From Streptomyces sp. NBC_00576 (GTDB lineage Bacteria > Actinomycetota > Actinomycetes > Streptomycetales > Streptomycetaceae), in assembly GCF_036345175.1 (NCBI RefSeq), contig NZ_CP107780.1:2976001-3040000 (forward strand): a DNA stretch of 64,000 nt, in the 5' to 3' direction. Positions 33,307-40,690 of the stretch are shown here, piece after piece; the stretch's first letter is position 1; each line of letters starts with the position of its first letter. The position numbers were made by a program, and so were the translations under genes. A model generated the notes under the pieces. That model worked only from the letters and a program-made list of their open reading frames with translations, made no database searches and was not told the origin of the DNA.

Positions 33307-33362
33307 TGTACGACAAGAAGGGCCCCTCTCAACGAGAGGGGCCCTTCTTGTCGTACAGGGGC
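33302..33362. terminator. 29-bp perfect stem-loop between cvnD2 and accE
   Basis: Two 29-base arms (33302-33330 and 33334-33362) are exact reverse complements around the loop AAC. The right arm runs into the accE stop codon. It should end transcription from both sides. Confidence 0.9.
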
Positions 33363-33553
33363 TAGTGCCAGCTGTGCGGGGCGCGGAAGCCGCCCTCGCG
33401 CTCCAGGCGGCGCCAGCCGGCCTTCGGGTGGCCGCGGTGGGCCGGGGCGGCCGTCGGGACCGCTGCCGCGCGGGCCAGCAGGATCGCCGTGATGGCGGCG
33501 ACTTCCTCGGGCTCGGCGTGGCCCTTCTCGACGCGAATGTCAGAGGCGCTCAT
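33362..33553 (-). CDS. accE: acyl-CoA carboxylase epsilon subunit
   Basis: The 63-residue protein matches the epsilon subunits of actinobacterial acyl-CoA carboxylases: IRVEKGHAEPEEVAAITAILLARA (helix that contacts the alpha/beta complex) and a Trp-containing end WRRLEREGGFRAPHSWH. It stimulates carboxylase activity. ATG start with GGAG ten bases upstream. It follows accB with a 71-base gap and its stop overlaps the long terminator stem. Confidence 0.9.
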   Translation of the reverse strand: MSASDIRVEKGHAEPEEVAAITAILLARAAAVPTAAPAHRGHPKAGWRRLEREGGFRAPHSWH

Positions 33554-33624
33554 AGGTCACAGTCTCCGTGTGAGAGGTTTCCGCGGGTGTACCGCGAGGG
33601 GTCCGCTGGGTTACCGCGCGGGGA

Positions 33625-35232
33625 TCACTGCGGGGGGTTGCCGTGCTTTCGCGAGGGCAGGTCGGCGTGCTTGGTGTGCAGCATCGCGAGCGACCTGATG
33701 AGCACCGAACGCGTCTCGGCCGGGTCGATGACGTCGTCGACCAGACCGCGCTCGGCGGCGTAGTAGGGGTGCATCAGCTCGGACTTGTACTCCTTGACCA
33801 TCCGAGCCCTCATCGCCTCGGAGTCCTCGGCATCCGCGATCTGGCGGCGGAAGATGACGTTGGCGGCACCTTCTGCGCCCATCACGGCGATCTCGTTCGT
33901 CGGCCAGGCGTAGGTGAGGTCGGCGCCGATGGACTGGCTGTCCATGACGATGTACGCGCCTCCGTACGCCTTGCGCAGGATCAGCGAGATCCTCGGAACG
34001 GTCGCGTTGCAGTAGGCGTACAGCAGCTTCGCGCCGTGCCGGATGATTCCGCCGTGCTCCTGGTCGACGCCCGGCAGGAAGCCGGGGACATCCAGCAGCG
34101 TGACGATCGGGATGTTAAAAGCGTCGCACATCTGGACAAAACGTGCAGCTTTTTCCGATGCCTCGATGTCCAGGACCCCGGCAAGACTCTGCGGCTGGTT
34201 GGCGACGATGCCGACGACCCGGCCGTCGAGGCGGCCGAGCGCGCAGATGATGTTGCGGGCCCAACGCTCGTGGATCTCAAGGTAGTCGCCGTCGTCGACG
34301 ATCTCCTCGATGACCTTGGCCATGTCGTACGGCCTGTTGCCGTCGGCCGGAACGAGGTCCAGCAGAATGTCGCTGCGCCGGTCCGCGGGGTCCTCGGACT
34401 CGACGCGCGGCGGGTTCTCGCGGTTGTTCTGCGGAAGCATCGCGAGGAGGTAGCGAACCTCGGCGATGCAGGTCTCCTCGTCGTCGTACGCGAAGTGCGC
34501 CACGCCGCTCGTCTCGGCGTGCACGTCGGCGCCGCCGAGGCCGTTCTGGGTGATCTCCTCGCCGGTGACCGCCTTGACGACGTCCGGTCCCGTGATGAAC
34601 ATCTGCGAGGTCTCGCGGACCATGAAGACGAAGTCGGTCAGGGCGGGGCTGTAGGCCGCGCCGCCCGCGCACGGGCCGAGCATCACGCTGATCTGCGGGA
34701 TGACGCCGGAGGCCCTGGTGTTGCGCTGGAAGATGCCGCCGTACCCGGCGAGGGCACTGACGCCCTCCTGGATACGGGCACCGGCGCCGTCGTTGAGCGA
34801 CACCAGCGGCGCCCCGGCCGCGATGGCCATGTCCATGATCTTGTGGATCTTCGTGGCGTGGGCCTCGCCCAGCGCGCCGCCGAAGATACGGAAGTCATGG
34901 GCGTACACGAAGACCGTACGACCCTCCACCGTGCCCCAGCCGGTGATCACACCGTCCGTGAACGGCTTCTTGGCCTCCAGGCCGAAGCCGGTCGCGCGGT
35001 GCCGGCGCAGTTGCTCGACCTCATTGAAGGAGTCCGGGTCGAGGAGCAGGTCGATGCGCTCCCGGGCGGTCAGCTTGCCCTTGGCGTGCTGCGCCTCGGT
35101 GGCCTTCTCGCTGGGGCCGGCCAGGGCCTGTGCACGGATCTCGTGCAGCTCGGCCACGCGCCCGCGTGCGTCCGTCGGCTCCCCCGTCGGCTCGCCCGCG
35201 AACTCACCCTGCGCCTCATCCAAAACGGTCAT
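33625..35232 (-). CDS. accB: acyl-CoA carboxylase beta (carboxyltransferase) subunit
   Basis: The 535-residue carboxyltransferase has both crotonase-like halves: KLTARERIDLLLD, FRIFGGALGEAHATKIHKIMDMA, LNDGAGARIQEGV and GPCAGGAAYSPALTDFV (N-domain oxyanion glycines), then LLDVPGFLPGVDQEHGGIIRHGAKLL and LRKAYGGAYIVM (C-domain). It carboxylates acetyl- or propionyl-CoA using biotin from a biotin-carrier alpha subunit encoded elsewhere. Ile428 occupies the position that, as I recall, is Asp in propionyl-CoA-specific PccB, so this is probably the AccB type. ATG with AAGG seven bases upstream. Confidence 0.93.
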   Translation of the reverse strand: MTVLDEAQGEFAGEPTGEPTDARGRVAELHEIRAQALAGPSEKATEAQHAKGKLTARERIDLLLDPDSFNEVEQLRRHRATGFGLEAKKPFTDGVITGWGTVEGRTVFVYAHDFRIFGGALGEAHATKIHKIMDMAIAAGAPLVSLNDGAGARIQEGVSALAGYGGIFQRNTRASGVIPQISVMLGPCAGGAAYSPALTDFVFMVRETSQMFITGPDVVKAVTGEEITQNGLGGADVHAETSGVAHFAYDDEETCIAEVRYLLAMLPQNNRENPPRVESEDPADRRSDILLDLVPADGNRPYDMAKVIEEIVDDGDYLEIHERWARNIICALGRLDGRVVGIVANQPQSLAGVLDIEASEKAARFVQMCDAFNIPIVTLLDVPGFLPGVDQEHGGIIRHGAKLLYAYCNATVPRISLILRKAYGGAYIVMDSQSIGADLTYAWPTNEIAVMGAEGAANVIFRRQIADAEDSEAMRARMVKEYKSELMHPYYAAERGLVDDVIDPAETRSVLIRSLAMLHTKHADLPSRKHGNPPQ

Positions 35233-35553
35233 GTAGTGACCTTACGAAGCCGAGCAAGAAAACCGGGCCGTCGACTCCGTACAGTCTCCGGCGCGTTTTC
35301 CTGGTACCCCTGAACAGAACAACGCCGGCGTGCAGCCGACCCGACTGCTCAGGGGGCGTGCGCGTTGTGGAGGTCACACAAAGGCGTCGCGGCGGCACCC
35401 TTGTCACACCGGACGAGACTACGACACGCGGAGTAACTCTACGAACACTCCTTGGATAATGTTGAATATTGAACGGAATAGGACTACGGTGACGCTCGTT
35501 GGACTGATTCAAGATTCAACAACTTCGGCACCCCGTCCCCAAGGAGTCATGCC
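35233..35553. promoter_or_regulatory. divergent promoter region accB / yceI
   Basis: There is no gene in this 321-base region. The right half is A+T-rich. It contains TTGAATATTGAAC at 35462-35474 and GATTCAAGATTCAAC at 35506-35520, i.e. two pairs of TTGAA units in opposite orientation, likely a binding site for a regulator. TGGATAAT at 35453-35460 looks like a -10 box. Confidence 0.55.
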
Positions 35554-36171
35554 ATGAGCATCTTCGGCCGCAAGAACGCCGCTGCCAGCGACGCCCCCAC
35601 CTCGTCCGTGGCGACCGCGGTTGCCCCCGAGCGCGCCGCGCTGACCGGTGACTACACGATCGACCCGTCCCACACGACGATCGGCTTCGTCGCCCGGCAC
35701 GCCATGGTGACGAACGTCAAGGGCAGCTTCCAGGAGTTCGAGGGCACCCTGCACCTCGACGGCACCGACCCCACCGCCTCAACGGCGTCCCTCGACATCA
35801 AGATGGACAGCATCGAGACGGGCTCCGCCGACCGCGACGGCCACCTGAAGAGCGCGGACTTCTTCCGGACGGACGAGTTCCCGGCGATGACGTTCCGCTC
35901 CACCGGGGCGGAGTCCCTGGGCGGCGACGACTACCGCATCACCGGCGATCTGGAGATCCTCGGCACGACGAAGCAGATCTCCATCGACCTGGAGTTCAAC
36001 GGCGCGGCGAAGGACCCGTTCGGCAACGAGCGCGTGGGCTTCGAGGGCAAGGCGGAGATCCTGCGCTCGGAGTGGGGCCTGACGTGGAATGCAGCGCTGG
36101 AGACGGGCGGGGTGCTGGTGTCGGACAAGATCAAGCTGAACTTCGACATCTCGGCCATCAGGAACGCGTGA
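35554..36171 (+). CDS. YceI-family protein
   Basis: The 205-residue protein has the YceI lipocalin-like barrel: YTIDPSHTTIGFVARHAMVTNVKGSF (residues 34-59), DIKMDSIETGSADRDGHLKSADFF and PMTFRST-like segments. YceI barrels bind isoprenoid-type lipids; some members are secreted. Here an N-terminal extension of about 30 residues is not a signal peptide, so it is probably cytoplasmic. ATG with AAGGAG seven bases upstream. The A+T-rich upstream region with paired TTGAA boxes points to specific regulation, in many actinobacteria by a MarR protein; none is seen next to it. Confidence 0.88.
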   Translation: MSIFGRKNAAASDAPTSSVATAVAPERAALTGDYTIDPSHTTIGFVARHAMVTNVKGSFQEFEGTLHLDGTDPTASTASLDIKMDSIETGSADRDGHLKSADFFRTDEFPAMTFRSTGAESLGGDDYRITGDLEILGTTKQISIDLEFNGAAKDPFGNERVGFEGKAEILRSEWGLTWNAALETGGVLVSDKIKLNFDISAIRNA

Positions 36172-36310
36172 CGCGACGACCGCCGCTCCGGGTGGGCCGG
36201 CGTCGGCGCCCGCAGAACCCTCGAAGCGGAAACGAACCGCCCGCCTGGTCAGGACAGTCAGTCCTCGACCGGGCGGGCGGACGTGTCGGTGCCCCAACTC
36301 CCGCTCAGGA

Positions 36311-36958
36311 TCAAGGATTTGCCGGACTTGCCGGCGCTTCCGTCAACCCGGCGACGGCTGCCGCGAGGCGTGCGGCCCGGATGTCCGGCGTGCGGGCCTT
36401 CAGCACCGGCAGGACGACCTGGTACTGATCCGTCCTGCCGAGCGCCTCGAAGGCCGCCTTGGCACGAGGGTCGCGCTCCAGCGCGGCAACGAGGTCGTCC
36501 GGGACGGAGGCGTTGCGCTGGGACTCGTACGCCGCCTCCCACCGTCCGTCCGCCTTGGCCGCGTCGATCTCCGCGAGGCCGCCGGGCCGCATCAGGCCGG
36601 CCGCCACCAACTCCGGCACCCTCCGTACGTTGACCATCGACCACACACTGCCCCGCCGACGCGGGGTGATCTTCTGAAGGAAGTGGGCGGCGTCGAGGCT
36701 CCTGCGCTGACCGGTGATCCACCCATGGCAGAGGGCCATGTCATTGACCTCGGCGGCGGTGACGGAGGCCAGACCGGAGCCCTTCTTGGCGACTTTCACC
36801 CACAGGCCGGCGGCCTGGGCTGCCGAGTAGGCGGCGAGCCAGGCGTCGAGGGCGGGGGCGTCGGCGAAGGGCTCGACCGGTACGCCGTCGAGGACTTCGG
36901 CGGGCTGGTCCGTGGGGTCCTGGTCCGTTTGGTTGTCGGGTGGGGTTGGGGTGGCCAT
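36311..36958 (-). CDS. YdeI/OmpD-associated-family protein
   Basis: The 215-residue protein shows the family pattern: WLAAYSAAQAAGLWVKVAKKGSGLASVTAAEVNDMALCHGWITGQRRSLDAAHFLQKITPRRRGSVWS in the first half (WITGQ and FTPRRxxSxWS signature) and a helical end with AFEALGRTDQY and KARTPDIRAARLAAAVAGL. The biochemical role is unknown; some members are linked with bacteriocin resistance. The ATG at 36956-36958 has a TACCGT box six bases upstream and no Shine-Dalgarno (leaderless candidate). An in-frame ATG at 37000 would add 14 residues. Confidence 0.85.
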   Translation of the reverse strand: MATPTPPDNQTDQDPTDQPAEVLDGVPVEPFADAPALDAWLAAYSAAQAAGLWVKVAKKGSGLASVTAAEVNDMALCHGWITGQRRSLDAAHFLQKITPRRRGSVWSMVNVRRVPELVAAGLMRPGGLAEIDAAKADGRWEAAYESQRNASVPDDLVAALERDPRAKAAFEALGRTDQYQVVLPVLKARTPDIRAARLAAAVAGLTEAPASPANP

Positions 36959-37432
36959 GAGGGCACGGTAGCGGTCAAACAGGCCAGGTTCCGTCCTCAT
37001 GGTGCGCCGTCGTTCGTTGTCGCCATGGGTGGAAAACCGGTTGATGGCAGGTCGCGCCATGCGTGGTCCCGCGTCCGGGCCGGGGCCTCGCACTGTGGGC
37101 GCCGCCTGTCGGGTGGGCGGTGCCGATCCTGGTCAGTACGCATCCGGCGCCGCTCTACATGGGGGCGGTTATCCGGAGCGGGCTGTCGTTCGGGATCGGA
37201 TCGACCGTCGTCACCGTCGTCACCCTCGTCATGCGTGTCGCCTCCAACGCTCCCGCGACCAGTGGGGTATTCGCCACCGGCGCGCTGAACAGAGGGGCTG
37301 TGGTGCGGCCGTTGCTCGCCGGTCCCGCGACCGTGGCTACGGGTGGCCAGGGGGGTGCCGTGTGTCCTCGACCTGGTCTGACGTCCCGAATATCCCCGTG
37401 CGCCCCGCCCACCCGCAAGCTAGCCTCCGACC
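36959..37432. other. 474-base intergenic region without a supported gene
   Basis: It separates the divergent YdeI-like and GNAT genes. An open frame on the plus strand (37063-37653) runs through it but overlaps the GNAT gene out of frame and has no recognisable domain. Apart from the putative -10 boxes next to both start codons I see no clear feature. Confidence 0.45.
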
Positions 37433-37930
37433 ATGACCTGGCTCCCCCGCGACTTCGCCCACCCGCTGCACGTCGAGGTACCCGGCGGGTATCACCTGCG
37501 GCCGATTCGCGGGACCGACGCCGCGCTCGACTACCCGACCGTCATGGGCTCGCGCGAGCGGCTGTGGAGCATCTTCGGGGAGGCCTGGGGGTGGCCGGCC
37601 GCCACCATCACGTACGAGGCCAATCTCGCCGATCTGGAGCGGCACGCCGCTGAGGTCGACGCCCACGAGTCGTTCAACTACGTGCTGCTCAATGACGACG
37701 AGACCGTCGAACTCGGGTGCGTCTACATCGATCCGCCCGAGAAGGCCGGCGCCGATGCCGAGGTCTCCTGGTGGGTGGTGGACAGCGCCGTCGGGAGCGA
37801 GGTGGAGCGGGCTCTCGACGCCCTCGTACCGCAGTGGATCGCCGCCGACTGGCCCTTCGTGAAGCCTCGCTTCATCGGGCGGGATCTGTCCTGGGCGGAG
37901 TGGCTGCGGCTGCCCGACGCGTCCGCATAG
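37433..37930 (+). CDS. GNAT-family N-acetyltransferase
   Basis: The 165-residue protein begins HPLHVEVPGGYHLRPIRGTDAALDYPTVMGSRERLW and has the GNAT strand pair NYVLLNDDETVELGCVYIDPPEK followed by AEVSWWVVDSAVGSEVERAL, where the usual R/Q-x-x-G-x-G/A loop is degenerate. It is cytoplasmic; substrate unknown. There is no Shine-Dalgarno; TAGCCT ends six bases before the ATG, so it is a strong leaderless candidate. Confidence 0.8.
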   Translation: MTWLPRDFAHPLHVEVPGGYHLRPIRGTDAALDYPTVMGSRERLWSIFGEAWGWPAATITYEANLADLERHAAEVDAHESFNYVLLNDDETVELGCVYIDPPEKAGADAEVSWWVVDSAVGSEVERALDALVPQWIAADWPFVKPRFIGRDLSWAEWLRLPDASA

Positions 37931-38063
37931 CCCGGCCACAACCCCGGCATAGCGCCGACGCGTCCGATCCGTGCGAGCCGGCTGGCCCGATAGGGGCGGC
38001 CGGATTTCGCCCCTTGTGGGGCCGCTCACAGCGTTCGCATAATCCTTCAACAGATTTTGACCA

Positions 38064-38111
38064 GCTCATGCCAGCAAAAGCACGAGTTCTTTCTGTTGAT
38101 TTGGCATGAGC
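38064..38111. promoter_or_regulatory. inverted AdpA-like sites upstream of the trypsin gene
   Basis: GCTCATGCCA (38064-38073) and TGGCATGAGC (38102-38111) are exact reverse complements, 28 bases apart, in an A+T-rich stretch 45-92 bases before the TTG start. Each matches 8 of 10 positions of the AdpA consensus TGGCSNGWWY. Confidence 0.5.
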
Positions 38112-38155
38112 CTGACATTTCTGTGTATGTCCGACCCCCCACGGAAGGCATCACG

Positions 38156-38941
38156 TTGAAGAAGCTCATCACCGCGCTCAAGAGAACCGCGGCCGCCGGC
38201 GCCGCAGCGCTCGCGATCATCAGCCTTCAGCCGCTCTCCTCCGCGCAGGCCGCCCCGGCGCCCGTCGTCGGCGGAACCCGTGCCGCGCAGGGCGAGTTCC
38301 CGTTCATGGTCCGGCTCTCCATGGGCTGTGGCGGTGCGCTCTACACGCAGCAGATCGTGCTCACCGCCGCGCACTGTGTGAACGGCTCGGGTGCCAACAC
38401 CAGCATCACGGCCACCGCCGGTGTCGTGGACCTCCAGTCCACCACCGGCCGCGTCCAGGTCCGGTCCACCCGGGTCCTCCAGGCCCCCGGCTACAACGGC
38501 ACAGGCAAGGACTGGGCGCTCATCAAGCTCGCCCAGCCGATCAACCTGCCGACGCTGAAGATCGCCACCACCACGCAGTACAACACCGGTGACTTCACCG
38601 TCGCGGGCTGGGGCGCGGCCCGTGAGGGCGGTGCTCAGCAGCGCTACATGCTCAAGGCCACGGTGCCGTTCATCAGCGACGCCACCTGTAAGGCGTACGG
38701 CGGTCTCTACAGCGGCCTCGTCGCCGGCGAGGAGATCTGCGCCGGCTTCGCGGCGGGCGGCGTCGACACCTGCCAGGGTGACTCCGGCGGCCCGATGTTC
38801 CGCAAGGACAACGCCGGTGCGTTCGTCCAGGTCGGCATCGTCAGCTGGGGCGACGGCTGCGCCCAGCGCAACGCTCCCGGCGTCTACTCCGAGGTCTCGA
38901 CCTTCGCCTCGGCCATCGCCTCGGCGGCGTCGACTCTCTGA
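38156..38941 (+). CDS. sprT: secreted trypsin-like serine protease (S1A)
   Basis: The 261-residue precursor has a basic N terminus and a hydrophobic signal (AAGAAALAIISLQPLSSAQA), a very short propeptide APAP, and mature VVGGTRAAQGEFPFMV from residue 37. The catalytic triad is H73 (TAAHC), D119 (KDWALIKL) and S211 (CQGDSGGP). D205, six residues before S211, gives trypsin specificity for Arg/Lys. Three disulfide pairs are plausible (58/74, 177/196, 207/232). The mature part closely resembles Streptomyces griseus trypsin. The TTG start has GGAAGG seven bases upstream. Inverted AdpA-like boxes lie upstream. Confidence 0.95.
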   Translation: MKKLITALKRTAAAGAAALAIISLQPLSSAQAAPAPVVGGTRAAQGEFPFMVRLSMGCGGALYTQQIVLTAAHCVNGSGANTSITATAGVVDLQSTTGRVQVRSTRVLQAPGYNGTGKDWALIKLAQPINLPTLKIATTTQYNTGDFTVAGWGAAREGGAQQRYMLKATVPFISDATCKAYGGLYSGLVAGEEICAGFAAGGVDTCQGDSGGPMFRKDNAGAFVQVGIVSWGDGCAQRNAPGVYSEVSTFASAIASAASTL

Positions 38942-39048
38942 CGCGCCTGGGTGGCATCATTCGTACGACGTCCACGGGTCCGGCGCTTCTCAGCGCCGGA
39001 CCCGTGTCTGTACGTCGTGGGGCTTGCGTGCCGGAGGGTGTCGCCCCC

Positions 39049-39140
39049 GCCGCCCTTACCCGTCCCATCACTGGGGGCTGCGCCCCCAGCCCCCCTACGG
39101 CCCTGAACGGGCCTCGTCCTCAAACGCCGGACGGGCTGGA
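39049..39140 (-). repeat. intergenic repeat family A, copy 2
   Basis: Read on the minus strand it has CAGCCCGTCCGGCGTTTGAG, GGCCCGTTCAGGGCC, and a GGGGGCTGGGGGCGCAGCCC stem. It lies between the convergent trypsin and glycine-rich protein genes. Confidence 0.75.
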
Positions 39141-39213
39141 TGGTGCGGGCCGGGGGACCCGTTGGCGATCGAGGAGGTAGCGCCGAGGCTGGACGGTGCC
39201 GGCCCGCGTCTGA

Positions 39214-40575
39214 TCAGAACCCCCCGCCACCCCCGAAGTCCCCGCCACCGCCGAAGTCCCCTCCCCCGAAGTCCCCGGGGTTGAAGTCCGCGCCGGACAT
39301 GTCGCCGCCATCGAAGCCGCCGGGATCCCGGAAATCGCCGTAGCCGCCGCCGTAGTCGGCCGCGTAGGACGGGGTGGCCATCATGCTGCCGAGCATCGTG
39401 CCGACGAGGAGGCCTGGGAGGATGCCGCCGCCGAAGTAGCCGCCCGCCCAGGGGCCGTACGCGGGGCCCGCGTCCCAGTAGGGGCGGGGGCCTGAAGCGG
39501 TCTCCACCTCGCGGACCGCCGGGTCGTGGCCGTCGGCCAGGCGGGCCCGGTCGGCGGCGCAGACCGGGACCTCGCGGGGTGTTCCGCCCGCCGGTGTCCA
39601 GGTCGCGTCGGCGACCGAGGGGCCGTGGCGCGGGTCGAAGAAGCAGGGGCCGCGGCGTTCGGGCAGCGGGCCGCCCTCGCGGCGCGCGGCGAGTTGCGCG
39701 AGCGAGAACCGGCCGTCCTCCAGGGTCTGCGTCACCGCGCGCACCTCCTCCGGCCGCCGGGTGGCCGCCATCAGCGACTTCGCCTTCTCGTACGCGTCCA
39801 GCGCCCGTTCGTAGTCCGCGCGCATAGCGTCGTCGGCGCCCGCCTCGGCGGGGTGGAAGTCGAGCCGGTCGAGTTCCTCGCCGAACGCGGTGATGTCCTC
39901 GTCGACGACGACCGTCAGCTTGGCGAGCGCCGCCCGCCGCTCCTCCTCGTGCCGCCGCCGGTTCCGCCGGACCAGGGCGTACGCGCCGGCGCCACCCGCC
40001 GCCAGCACCGCGCCGACGGTGATCAGCGCCCCGGTGCCCACCCCACCGTCACCGCCACCGCCCGAGCCGCTCCAGGTGGCGGGCGCCGAACCGCCGATGT
40101 TGCCGCGCAGCGCGGCGTCGACGAAGTCGTTGAGCTGGGCCTTCGTGTCTCCGGCGCTCTGCACCGCCGTCACCAGGTTGCCGACCGCCGACTGGCTGAG
40201 CACACTGCCGTCGGCCCGCGCGTCGAAACGGTCGCCGAGGCGGACGGCGTACAGACCCGTGACGCCTGTCTCCGTTCGGAGGTTCGTGAAGAGGTTCTTG
40301 GTCGGGTAGCCGGCCGGGAGGACAGCCACGAAGACTGGCTTGTCCGCGTCCTTGATCTTGGCAGCGAGCGCGTCGGCGTCGGACAAGGACAGCAGGTCGA
40401 AGGCGGCCGGGTCCACGTACACCGGGCCCGCGCGCAGCGCTTCGGCGATCTTCGAGAGGTCGGTGGCCGCATGCGCGCCGGGCGCGGCGGCCGTCAGCAG
40501 CGCGAGTACCGCGAGTGTCACGACGAAGGGCACCAGCAGCAGACGTATGACAGGACGGACCACTACGGCCTTCAT
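39214..40575 (-). CDS. TPM-like membrane protein with glycine-rich C terminus
   Basis: The 453-residue protein has an N-terminal hydrophobic signal or TM (VIRLLLVPFVVTLAVLALLTAAAPGAHA), an extracytoplasmic domain of about 150 residues, and a second TM near 170-190 (GALITVGAVLAAGGAGAYALV) followed by basic residues. A long cytoplasmic part follows. The last 60 residues are Gly/Asp/Phe repeats (GDFGGGDFGGGGDFGGGGGF). Similar TPM-domain proteins are annotated as membrane proteins of unknown role. A TAGCTT box seven bases before the ATG with no Shine-Dalgarno suggests a leaderless transcript. Confidence 0.75.
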   Translation of the reverse strand: MKAVVVRPVIRLLLVPFVVTLAVLALLTAAAPGAHAATDLSKIAEALRAGPVYVDPAAFDLLSLSDADALAAKIKDADKPVFVAVLPAGYPTKNLFTNLRTETGVTGLYAVRLGDRFDARADGSVLSQSAVGNLVTAVQSAGDTKAQLNDFVDAALRGNIGGSAPATWSGSGGGGDGGVGTGALITVGAVLAAGGAGAYALVRRNRRRHEEERRAALAKLTVVVDEDITAFGEELDRLDFHPAEAGADDAMRADYERALDAYEKAKSLMAATRRPEEVRAVTQTLEDGRFSLAQLAARREGGPLPERRGPCFFDPRHGPSVADATWTPAGGTPREVPVCAADRARLADGHDPAVREVETASGPRPYWDAGPAYGPWAGGYFGGGILPGLLVGTMLGSMMATPSYAADYGGGYGDFRDPGGFDGGDMSGADFNPGDFGGGDFGGGGDFGGGGGF

Positions 40576-40690
40576 AGCTTCGAAGCTACCCGAAGTAGGG
40601 GAGAAACGGACATCGGTCCTGGTGAGGCTCCCGCTTCCCCTGCCCCTCCCTCTCCCCACCAGGACCGATTTCCGTTTGTCCCCACCCGGC

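Noticed and set aside
37063..37653. A 196-residue frame with a hydrophobic stretch
   Set aside because: Its second half is an out-of-frame reading of the GNAT gene; the hydrophobic part has no start signal or family match.
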